Source: Erythrobacter sp. SCSIO 43205 (lineage in GTDB: Bacteria > Pseudomonadota > Alphaproteobacteria > Sphingomonadales > Sphingomonadaceae). Taken from it: a stretch of DNA of 64,000 bases. Location of the stretch: assembly GCF_019904235.1 (NCBI RefSeq), contig NZ_CP063202.1, positions 992,001 through 1,056,000 on the forward strand, written 5' to 3'. This document shows positions 49,793 to 57,839 of this stretch, in pieces. The translations under genes and the position numbers were made by a program. The notes beneath the pieces were generated by a model that saw only the letters and a program-made list of their open reading frames with translations, did no database searches and was not told where the DNA came from. Position 1 is the stretch's first letter. Every line of letters begins with the position of its first letter.

Positions 49793-49807
49793 GCTCTCTC
49801 TCCTCTT
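49793..49807 (-). promoter_or_regulatory. Purine-rich leader motif before the helicase gene
   Basis: AAGAGGAGAGAGAGC on the minus strand, overlapping the end of the primase-like gene and about 66 bases before ATG 49727. It is a variant of the leader motif seen before ardC. Confidence 0.35.
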
Positions 49808-50720
49808 AGCGACACGCCTTTCGGCGCAGCCATGACTGGAGCTCGTCGTTCCAGTCGGTACCGCGCAACTTAGGCCGTCGAACTTGGATTTGCCGCCCTT
49901 CACGGAGATAGGCACCTAGCCCGCGCTCGGCTGCAAGGTCGCCGCCAGAATCGTGATCCACGAAGAGATGAAGGTCGCTCACGCTCTCCGGAATGGCAAC
50001 CAGCCCGAAGCGTCCATTGCCCAGCGTTGCCCACGTCGGGATACCAGTGAGCGCATAGGCCGACATCGCGCTTTCAATGCCTTCGGCGAGACCGAGCCTT
50101 CCCTCGGCAGGTTCGAACAGACGTACCGCCGCCTCGCCGAGAGACCCCAGTGCGCGTTTCGGCTTCGCAAACAATGCCTGCGTATTGCCGCATTGCGACA
50201 GGAAAGTCCGGTGAACGGCAATCGGCCCCTCGTCGAGGCTGACCGCAGCGATCATCGCTGGCAGGAAGCGTGCGCGACCCTTCGGTCCAAGCGGCGTGCG
50301 CGGATGAAATTTCAGCGCATGGGACGTGGCGAGGATGCCGCGCCCTTCGAGGTAGGCCTTGGCAGGACTTCGGTGCAACGGTCGAGCATCGCGCCAGATG
50401 CGGAGTGCTGCAGCCGATGGCTGGCTGGAATAGCGCGGCTGGATCGGAAACTCGTCGGAGGAGCCTGAGAATAGCGCAGAGGTCTCGATCCCTTCTCGAG
50501 CGAGGGCAGCGAGCACGCTCGCCTGATCGCATCCGGCGAAACAATGCAGGAGAATAGCCTTTCGGCCAAGCGTGACACCGAGTGAAGGCGTGTGGTCATC
50601 GTGCGCTGGACACCGGGCCATGCCCTTGGAGCCAGACCACTTCCCGCCGCGGCTCTCGCAGAGCTTGCGAGCGGTGTCCTCAAGCGAAGCTCGGGAAAGG
50701 GTTGAGTTCGAAACGGACAT
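49806..50720 (-). CDS. Toprim-domain, CHC2-zinc-finger primase-like protein (304 aa)
   Basis: The N-terminal zinc ribbon is visible (RCPAHDDHTPSLGVTLGRKAILLHCFAGC, with Cys and His at the CHC2-type positions). The middle and C-terminal parts contain a Toprim fold (LGLAEGIESAMSAYALTG and LHLFVDHDSGGDLAAERG, the Glu and DxD-like catalytic residues). Together these define the small plasmid/phage primase-like proteins. ATG 50720 was chosen because the upstream extension is rich in Lys/Gly and not protein-like. It is transcribed toward the helicase gene, to which it is linked by proximity (stop 78 bases before the start). Confidence 0.85.
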   Translation of the reverse strand: MSVSNSTLSRASLEDTARKLCESRGGKWSGSKGMARCPAHDDHTPSLGVTLGRKAILLHCFAGCDQASVLAALAREGIETSALFSGSSDEFPIQPRYSSQPSAAALRIWRDARPLHRSPAKAYLEGRGILATSHALKFHPRTPLGPKGRARFLPAMIAAVSLDEGPIAVHRTFLSQCGNTQALFAKPKRALGSLGEAAVRLFEPAEGRLGLAEGIESAMSAYALTGIPTWATLGNGRFGLVAIPESVSDLHLFVDHDSGGDLAAERGLGAYLREGRQIQVRRPKLRGTDWNDELQSWLRRKACR

Positions 50721-50752
50721 ACTGGCTCCATCGCCGCACAATTGCCCCTGCA

Positions 50753-50771
50753 GACTGCCCCCTTTCCTCTT
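50753..50771 (-). promoter_or_regulatory. Purine-rich leader motif before the primase-like gene
   Basis: AAGAGGAAAGGGGGCAGTC on the minus strand, about 32 bases before ATG 50720. It resembles the leader motif of ardC, the parB-like gene and the helicase. Confidence 0.35.
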
Positions 50772-50785
50772 GCCGGACGCGTTTG

Positions 50786-50798
50786 GCGCTTTCCTACA
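50786..50798 (+). promoter_or_regulatory. Shared upstream motif GCGCTTTCCTACA, copy 3
   Basis: GCGCTTTCCTACA, identical over its 13 bases to copies 1 and 2, 56 bases before the lytic transglycosylase start and on the same strand. A TTGCCG hexamer 17 bases upstream of CCTACA is present here but not at the other copies. Confidence 0.45.
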
Positions 50799-50854
50799 CC
50801 CCAATGTTCTATTTATGTTCTATTGCACATTCAGGCAAGTTAGGAGTGAGCGTG

Positions 50855-51448
50855 ATGAGACGAAAATGGGTGGCTAACGTATATTGCGGGCTTGCAATTG
50901 CATTCCCCGCGATCGCTCAGGCGCAGGAGTTCCAGGTCTTTGATCACCGGCTGAGCAAAGTCGAAAAAGCGGCAGACCAAGAAGTTACCTACGATCCGGC
51001 ATCGGCGGTCATTGGGACCGAAAGGGAGACCTCATCCCCGGCTCATCGAAGTTTCAAAGAGACTCTCTACGAACCCCTCATCCGCCAAGCTGAAGCAAGG
51101 TATCGATTGCCGCCTCGCTTGCTCCAGGCATTGGTCTGGCAGGAATCCCGGTTCAATCCAATGGCGATCAGCCCGGCTGGTGCAGCTGGTCTTGCGCAAC
51201 TCATGCCTGCAACCGCACGAGAACTCGGCGTAACCAATCGGCACGATCCAGCTCAGAATATCGACGGTGGCGCGCGATATCTAAGGCAGATGCTCGACCG
51301 GTTTGGTGAAATCCATCTCGCACTGGCAGCCTACAATGCGGGGCCCGGCGCGGTATCGCGTGCAGGCGGAATTCCAAGAAATCGGGAAACGCCGCGATAT
51401 GTGAGGAGCGTTGTCCAAAGATGGATTGAAATAGGGAAATTCGATTGA
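50855..51448 (+). CDS. Lytic transglycosylase (VirB1/SLT type), secreted (197 aa)
   Basis: Murein hydrolase that opens peptidoglycan for a conjugation or secretion channel. Signal peptide (WVANVYCGLAIAFPAIAQAQ), then an SLT domain: ALVWQESRFNPMAISPAGAAGLAQLMPATARELGV with catalytic Glu in QESRF, and ALAAYNAGPGAV. ATG 50855 follows AGGAG. It is the last of the right plasmid block and the only T4SS-related gene there; the rest of the secretion channel is not in the window. Confidence 0.88.
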   Translation: MRRKWVANVYCGLAIAFPAIAQAQEFQVFDHRLSKVEKAADQEVTYDPASAVIGTERETSSPAHRSFKETLYEPLIRQAEARYRLPPRLLQALVWQESRFNPMAISPAGAAGLAQLMPATARELGVTNRHDPAQNIDGGARYLRQMLDRFGEIHLALAAYNAGPGAVSRAGGIPRNRETPRYVRSVVQRWIEIGKFD

Positions 51449-53069
51449 TTGGATTGTCGAAACTTGAACCTCTGTTTGGGTTAGTCTCTCGTAGTGGGCT
51501 CAGGCTAAGCGATGTGTCAGGAATGATGTCACCTTTGCCAAGTGCGGGACACTATTTCGACACGACTACCAGCAAGAGACCCGATCAGCTTTTGCGGGAC
51601 GTGAGATTATGATGGGTAATTGCGAGGATTGGGGTTGTCTCTCCAAACGCTATGATTGCGTGTGGCGTCATATAAACCCAGCTGTTCGGGCGTAGGAGCA
51701 ACAAGGTATCTGTTGGAGAGCGGCAAATTTGGTAAGAGCCCGCATTGTTGTTGCATATAATTCGCTATCGCCCCAGGGCCCTCTTATCGGGAATCGCCCT
51801 GCTTATCCTTGGGGCTTAAGGCTGCAATTGAAGGTCAATATCTTCACGGCCGTCCTATCAGGTGCGGCATTGGACAGCTGTTATCTAGGACCCGTAGGTC
51901 TTGCAAAACGGTCTGTTGGCGAATGTATCAGTGTCGCTGGTTTTTGAGCCGGTCAACACGGTATTTGGACCATGAGCGTCCGTTTTGAGACCCGTTGGAT
52001 TAAGATTGGGACAGGCTTCATCTGTATGGGCGACGCGGCGAACCCGTGAAGTTCGCACGCGATTTCCAAGTCGAGCGCGAGCACGCGCGATACGTTCTTC
52101 TGTTGTTTCGTTTCTGCGATCTGCATCCTCTCCAGATCTATGCAGCGCGTGTGCGGCATCAGTGAATTCTTGGCCTCCAGCAACTGGGTTTCCAGAGGCT
52201 AAAGTGGTCACTAGGAGAACAAGAGCTTTGAACATCACTGAAGAACTATGGAAATTTCTTTAAAAGGGTCTTCGTGGTTATCCCTAAGCCACCTTAACCA
52301 TAGATGCCTCCTTATCGCGCTGTTTTTTGCAAACGGCCCGCGTCTCGCGTCGCACTCTCCATTTTTTCTTGCTCTGGTTTGGTGCTAAATCCTGCATTTT
52401 GACGTTCCCGCGTTGAGGAGGGCTCCATCAACAGCTTTTGCGAAGCACTTCGGGGCTTATTTGCCCGTAGGGTCCGTGAGCGGGCAGCATCGCGCTTTTT
52501 TTGCGATATGCATTTGGAGCAGTCGGAAACTTTGTGAGGGGCCTAGGTCAGGATTTGGAGGACGAAACTGCCGTTCATTAGCGGGGACACAATCGGGACG
52601 CGAGACTGTAGGGCCGTAGGATTTCGAGAGAATTAGTCTTGTCTCTGATGCTTTTGCTGCCATCCCCTGCATAGTTACGAGATGTCACTATCGTCGGCTC
52701 ATATTGTTTGCTGAGCCGGAGCTGTACCCAACTTAATCCAATGCACTCGAACGTTGGGTGAAGGCGTTTGTGATCTGATTATTAAAAGCAGTAGAGCGAG
52801 ATCGTTGTGATGGAGATTTCGTCCAGTCATAGGAAATAGAAATGTATTGGCCGAACTCACAGCGCGGCCAAATGGGCCAATCCCCCCGAGTCATAGGTCG
52901 ATCCAGATCCAGCTTGCGAAGTCTGAGTTTTATCCTCCGGGCTTTATCCGGTCTAAACATCTACACATCGGATGCTCGAGAGACGCAGGAATTGTCAGGA
53001 AACTGCTTTGCAAAGCGCATTCAGTGTGTATTAACTATCGCATTCAACTTGAAGACTCAGGGGGAAATC
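51449..53069. other. Gene-poor region at the right end of the plasmid block
   Basis: About 1.6 kb with one weak candidate gene (51885-52235). The rest has no protein-like frame, except leftover pieces too short to name. An AT-rich stretch just before 53070 carries the promoter of the autotransporter gene. This could be the outer edge of the second plasmid block. Confidence 0.45.
51885..52235 (-). CDS. Possible small secreted protein (116 aa)
   Basis: The frame starts with a signal-like segment (MFKALVLLVTTLASGNPVAGGQEF) followed by an Arg/Glu/Asp-rich region and a Thr-rich, cysteine-containing tail. ATG 52235 has GTG just before it; there is no clear ribosome-binding site. Composition is only partly protein-like. 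Weak candidate. Confidence 0.38.
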   Translation of the reverse strand: MFKALVLLVTTLASGNPVAGGQEFTDAAHALHRSGEDADRRNETTEERIARARARLGNRVRTSRVRRVAHTDEACPNLNPTGLKTDAHGPNTVLTGSKTSDTDTFANRPFCKTYGS

Positions 53070-56000
53070 ATGAAAAATCGTATTCTAATGTCTGGTGTGG
53101 GCTCGATTGCTCTTGCCGGAGCTCTTGCTGCGTCTCCCGCGTATGCAAATGACGGGGTCGATGCCGATCTCGTAGGTCCAGTGGCCGAAGACACCGAAAC
53201 CGCAGATGGTTATGACGCGCGCGCCGCCGTGGCTCCGCTCAACACCTTCTCTGGCCTTGATACTGGCGCACTCAGCGTCACTATGACCGACGTTCACGAC
53301 TTCCGTGTCTCGCGCACCAGCGATGACTACATCGGCAGCATCAACGGCCCTGACCAGCAGCTGATTGTACGTGACGATGTTGGTGTGGACTTCGGCGATC
53401 CGGATGACACAGCGCCTTATGCGGTGCACATCTTCATTCAGGACAATATTAGCGGCGGCGTGTTCTTCAACTGCTCGGGCAGTGTGATCAACCCACGCAC
53501 CGTTCTGTTTGCAGCGCACTGTGTGAACCAAAGCAGCGGCGGCCTCGCGACGTTCTCGTCTGAGGAATATGGTCTGCCCGAATCCGGCGCATCGACCACG
53601 ATGCTCGTCTCCACCGGGCAAGACAGCTTTCCGCGCTTGATCAACACCATCCAAACCGGTGCTGGTTATGCTGATGGCGGCGCTGCGCTCTCGACCGACG
53701 TCATCATTCACCCAACCGGAAACCTCGACAATACGGGTCTTGGATTCCCATGGGCGGACGTTGCAATGATTGCGCTTGATGCGCCCATCACTGACGTGCC
53801 TTCGCTGCCAATCCTGCTGACCCCGCTGACCGAGCTCACGCACGTTCTGCAAGTTGGTTATGGCACGAACGGTACCGGCCTCACTGGCGGCACCAATGCG
53901 GGCGATCGTTTCCTTCGCCGTGTGGGTGAAAATATGCTTGGCATGGTCGGGAGTCTTGGCGATTACATCGATCCGATCTTCCCGGACTTTGCGCCATCGA
54001 CGGTATCCCTCGGCTTTGAAAGCCAGGCCTACTACTGGACCGATTTCGACGATCCGAACCGTACTCCGGAAGCAAGCGCTGGATGCGTATTTCCGGGCGA
54101 CACGATTTCGTGTGAGAGCCTCGAAGCAGTGTACGCAATCGACTATTTCGATGGCGATGCGCTTGCTGGCGAAGCAGGCACGGCTCCTGGCGACTCCGGA
54201 TCGCCACTGGTCGCTGACCAGCTTGCGGACTTCCCGCTCGCAATCGGCGTTCTGTCTGGCGGTTTTGACTTCTTTGGTCTGGGCTCTGCCTATTCGGATG
54301 TGAGCTTTTACAATCCGCTCTATCCATTCTTCGAGTTCATCACCGAAAATACGCCATACAAGTATGTTTCGGCGAAAAAGGGTAATGGAAACTGGTCAGA
54401 CCCAACCCACTGGACCCAAGACCTTGATCCAGGCTTCTTCATTCAAGATGAAACCGGAGCCATTGTGAATGGTATTCCAACTGGCAATGAGCCGGGCATC
54501 TTTGAAAGCGGCCCGAAACTTGGCACCGTGCTTGGCGTCGACATTTCGGGTAACGATGGGACCATCACCCCGGGCTTTGAAGGCATCGATACAACGCTAC
54601 CAGAAAGCTCCGCTCTGCTTGGCCCAGGTTCGACCGGCTTCGTGCCACAGAACACCGACGGAACGCCCGGTGTCGCCTTTGCTAATCCAGCACAGTATTT
54701 CGAAGTCCATCTCAACAATAAAGGCCGCACCACGGTCGACATGGATGTTGAGATCGACAAGCTGGTCGTGAACAGCTCTCGCGCAAAACTGCACGTTGAT
54801 TCTCCCTATAGCTTCACCACTATTCAGGACATCGAGCAGTTTGGCGGGCTGGTTGTGAACGATGGTGTCATCAACACCCCGTTCTATTACCTCGTCGGCG
54901 GTGAGCTTGCTGGCGATGGCGGCACGATCAACACCAATGCTCTTTTGAACATCGAAGGTGTTCTGAGCGCTGGTGGTATCGGCCACATCGGTTCGATGAC
55001 GATCAACGGCGACTATCTTCAAACTTCGGGCGGCGCACTGTGGAGTGACTACGCTCGCGGTAGTCGTCGCTCGGTTGTCAGCGACACGTACGACATCACC
55101 GGCACTGCCTTCTTGGATGGCACGTTGGTTGTGGCTGCAGATGGTCGTCGTCCGCGCTTCGGCACTGAGTACACTGTGCTTACCGCTGGCGCGATCGATG
55201 GCGCGTTCGATGACACCGTGTTTATCGGCCGTTCGGCCATTCTCACTGCTGAATCGCGGGTCGAGGGCAACGAAGTTGTCGTTAAGTTCGTTGCACGCAG
55301 TCTGCGCGGAATACTTGGCTTTGGCCACCGGTTGGAAGAGTTGGGCACCGTGCTCGACGTCTTGCGCCAGTCGCGTTTCGCCGAGTTTGCTGGTCTGTTC
55401 GACTATATCGATGCGGCTAGCATTGACACGCTGGGTGCGACACTGTCGTCGATCACTCCGGTGAACGCCTTCAACCAGACGTTTGCAGCCAATGCCATGT
55501 CGCAGCGCTTCACCGGCCAGATCGCTCAGCGTAACCTTACGCTGCGTGATGGTTCGCGTGCATCGGGTGCGTTCAGCGCTGCTGGCAATGCTAGCTTCGC
55601 TATCGCTGGCGGCGCTCCTGCCGAAATCGGCAAGATCGGCGTGTTCGGCACCGCTTCTGGCATCTACCGCAATGGCGGCCAGATCCAGCAGGGTGTGACC
55701 GGCAACGGCTTTGGCGGCTTTGGTGCCTTTGGCGTCAATGGCGTGAGCACTGGCACAATCGGCGCGAATGCGTTCGAGCAAGCCGCTCTCACCCAAGCCG
55801 GCGAAATCACTGTCGGCGCTGATATGCGTTTGTCGGAAGGCTTCAGCTTCGGTGTAGCCGTCTCCAACATCCGCAACAGCCAGGACGTGCTGACCGGCGG
55901 TCAAACCCAGGGCGATCTTGCTCAGTCGGTTGCGATCTACGCCAGCTATAACGACGGCGGCCTGTTCGCCGATGGTTATGCCGGTTCCGCTGACCTTCGT

Positions 56001-56558
56001 CTTGGTGCCAACCGCGAAGCGCAAGGTGAGTTCGCTCTTGCCTATGACAACGCTATTGGCCAATCCGACAGCAGCCAGGTGTTTGGCGGGGTCCGCATGG
56101 GCTATGCCTTCGACCTTGCTGACGGCATCGAGATGGGCCCAGTGGCAAGCGTCGACTATCTCAACAACCGCATTGGCGGCTATGACGAGACAGGCGCAGG
56201 TGCATTTGGCCTCAGCATCGATGATCGCACCTTCACCTCGGTGGGCGCGAAACTCGGCGCAATGGCAAGCTTCGACATCAAGACCAGCGAGAAGAGCGCG
56301 CTTCGTGCGTTCGGTTCGGTGGCCTATGCTCGTGAGCTTGGCGATACTGAGGACGTAGTATCCGCGCACTTCTTCGGTGCAGCTGATACGCCGTTCAGCA
56401 TCTCCAACTCGCTCGATCCAGAGTGGGTGAGCGTCAACGCTGGCGCGGAAATGTTGCTTGGCAACAACTTCTCAGCATCGCTGTCTGTCACCTCGGACAT
56501 GGGCCGCGGCGTTCTTTCGAACGACCAGGCTCAAGCCTCGCTGAGCTGGCGCTTCTAA
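53070..56558 (+). CDS. Autotransporter with trypsin-like (S1) protease domain (1162 aa)
   Basis: Type V secreted protein. It starts with a signal peptide (MSGVGSIALAGALAASPAYA). A trypsin-type catalytic triad is in place: His150 in VLFAAHCVN, Asp230 in PWADVAMIALDAPI, Ser376 in TAPGDSGSPLVAD. Residues about 450-850 form a repetitive passenger (beta-helix-like, GDGGTINTNALLNIEGVLSAGGIGHIGS, then SMTINGDYLQTSGGALWSDY). The last 280 residues are an autotransporter beta-barrel ending in Phe (QASLSWRF). ATG 53070 with GGGGGAAA upstream. It is followed by an intrinsic terminator. It probably cuts host or matrix proteins at the cell surface; substrate unknown. Confidence 0.9.
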   Translation: MKNRILMSGVGSIALAGALAASPAYANDGVDADLVGPVAEDTETADGYDARAAVAPLNTFSGLDTGALSVTMTDVHDFRVSRTSDDYIGSINGPDQQLIVRDDVGVDFGDPDDTAPYAVHIFIQDNISGGVFFNCSGSVINPRTVLFAAHCVNQSSGGLATFSSEEYGLPESGASTTMLVSTGQDSFPRLINTIQTGAGYADGGAALSTDVIIHPTGNLDNTGLGFPWADVAMIALDAPITDVPSLPILLTPLTELTHVLQVGYGTNGTGLTGGTNAGDRFLRRVGENMLGMVGSLGDYIDPIFPDFAPSTVSLGFESQAYYWTDFDDPNRTPEASAGCVFPGDTISCESLEAVYAIDYFDGDALAGEAGTAPGDSGSPLVADQLADFPLAIGVLSGGFDFFGLGSAYSDVSFYNPLYPFFEFITENTPYKYVSAKKGNGNWSDPTHWTQDLDPGFFIQDETGAIVNGIPTGNEPGIFESGPKLGTVLGVDISGNDGTITPGFEGIDTTLPESSALLGPGSTGFVPQNTDGTPGVAFANPAQYFEVHLNNKGRTTVDMDVEIDKLVVNSSRAKLHVDSPYSFTTIQDIEQFGGLVVNDGVINTPFYYLVGGELAGDGGTINTNALLNIEGVLSAGGIGHIGSMTINGDYLQTSGGALWSDYARGSRRSVVSDTYDITGTAFLDGTLVVAADGRRPRFGTEYTVLTAGAIDGAFDDTVFIGRSAILTAESRVEGNEVVVKFVARSLRGILGFGHRLEELGTVLDVLRQSRFAEFAGLFDYIDAASIDTLGATLSSITPVNAFNQTFAANAMSQRFTGQIAQRNLTLRDGSRASGAFSAAGNASFAIAGGAPAEIGKIGVFGTASGIYRNGGQIQQGVTGNGFGGFGAFGVNGVSTGTIGANAFEQAALTQAGEITVGADMRLSEGFSFGVAVSNIRNSQDVLTGGQTQGDLAQSVAIYASYNDGGLFADGYAGSADLRLGANREAQGEFALAYDNAIGQSDSSQVFGGVRMGYAFDLADGIEMGPVASVDYLNNRIGGYDETGAGAFGLSIDDRTFTSVGAKLGAMASFDIKTSEKSALRAFGSVAYARELGDTEDVVSAHFFGAADTPFSISNSLDPEWVSVNAGAEMLLGNNFSASLSVTSDMGRGVLSNDQAQASLSWRF

Positions 56559-57657
56559 GCTCCAACCTTCAGCCCCGGCTGTAATCAAGCGCCGGGCCTT
56601 TCCAACAGGGAAGGCCCGGCGTTTTGTGTTTGGGGCGCACCGCTCCGCTCGCCTCAGCGGCGTTGGAGGTGCTTGCGGTTCTTTCTCCGAGGGCCGAAAA
56701 CTCTGCGTTGCTACTTGGCTACTGATTGGAAATCATTGGCGGCATAGGAAAAATAAGTTCGTGCTTCAGGTGAGTTGGAGCCTTCGGCTCTAAGCCTGCA
56801 ATTCACCATAGATTGAAAGAGCTGGGGTCCTCGCCTTCGCAGCAATAATGTCTTGCGACCAATCAAAACGATGACTGGCGAACGCGAGCGCTGTAGCTTT
56901 CGGAAAAAATCTGGACTCTTTATCTAGCTTTGCTAACCGTATTTGCGGTCCGGAAGCCTCTATCTCGAGTTCAGTTTCCCCTGAAGGCAGCCCAAACGGG
57001 ATGCCACTTTCGGACCACCCCATATCCGTTAGTAGGGCGATGACGATCCAGTCGCTTTAAGTTGGGACCAACTGCTGTTCCGACGATCGAAGAAAGCCAT
57101 TCTCTGGGAACCTGGCCTCTGGTCGATTGAGTAGACTTACCACTTTCGCAGCATAGCCGATTGGATTTTGACTCGTTCACTCTAAGGGGGCAATCAGGAT
57201 TGGGAGTAGTTCCTGTTGGCAATCTCAATGAAGGCCCAAAGGCACCACCGTCCGGCCAAACTCTAACTCAGTGCCGAAAACCCTTCGACTGGGCTCCTTC
57301 ATTGATCGCGCATTCGCAAAAGGTGTCGTCGGGACAGCGTTGGTAGGCATAGTACCCTCAGATCCGAAGCATCTTTTATCCGCAACAAACAAGCAAATCG
57401 GTAATACTATTGCCTAGCTGTTCAACATCGGAAGGTCCGGTCAGGGGATCGCCATGAACCGGAAAGCGTAGTCTGTTGCGAGCTCAGATTACGATTTGCT
57501 CAAGTCGAGCACCCTTTGCATGCAGAGCATGGTCAGAGGCTATTGCGAAAAACTTGCTGCTTCTGGCCCATTGACGGAACCGTGGTGCGGCCACCCTCGA
57601 TTGTTTCATACTGGTTTCATACGTCAGTCAACCAGTCTACCTAAGTCATTGAAAATA
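56559..57657. other. Gene-poor region between the autotransporter and tRNA-Val
   Basis: About 1.1 kb after the terminator without a sure gene. A leftward frame at 56790-57023 (MGWSESGIPFGLPSGETELEIEASGPQI...) is protein-like but short, with no ribosome-binding site and a stop just upstream; it may be the remnant of a decayed gene. Confidence 0.4.
56590..56625 (+). terminator. Intrinsic terminator after the autotransporter
   Basis: CGCCGGGCCTTTCC (56590-56603) pairs with GGGAAGGCCCGGCG (56608-56621), with loop AACA and one mismatch, followed by four T (56622-56625). Position just past the stop (56558) and strong stem support it. Confidence 0.9.
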
Positions 57658-57732
57658 TGGTGGGCACGGCAAGGATTGAACTTGCGACCCCACCCGTGTG
57701 AAGGGTGTGCTCTACCACTGAGCTACGCGCCC
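57658..57732 (-). tRNA. tRNA-Val(CAC): tRNA-Val (anticodon CAC)
   Basis: Reading the minus strand: acceptor GGGCGCG pairing with CGTGCCC (one G-U), D-arm GCTC...GAGC, anticodon stem CACCC/GGGTG with loop TTCACAC (anticodon CAC), T-arm GCAAG/CTTGC around TTCAATC, and an encoded CCA. All arms pair, so it is a normal tRNA. tRNA genes are frequent integration sites for mobile elements, but no duplicated 3' end was found in the window. Confidence 0.95.
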
Positions 57733-57839
57733 GCCCGTTTTGCGTTTGAGGAGCCTGAAAATCCCTCAAGGACAGGGCCGTGCATCTACTGCGCGATAGG
57801 CTGCATTGCAAGCGGGCTTTCAGGCGAAAACCGATCGGT

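Noticed and set aside
54597..56369. A 590-codon leftward frame.
   Set aside because: Antisense to the autotransporter gene, whose catalytic triad and barrel end are clear.
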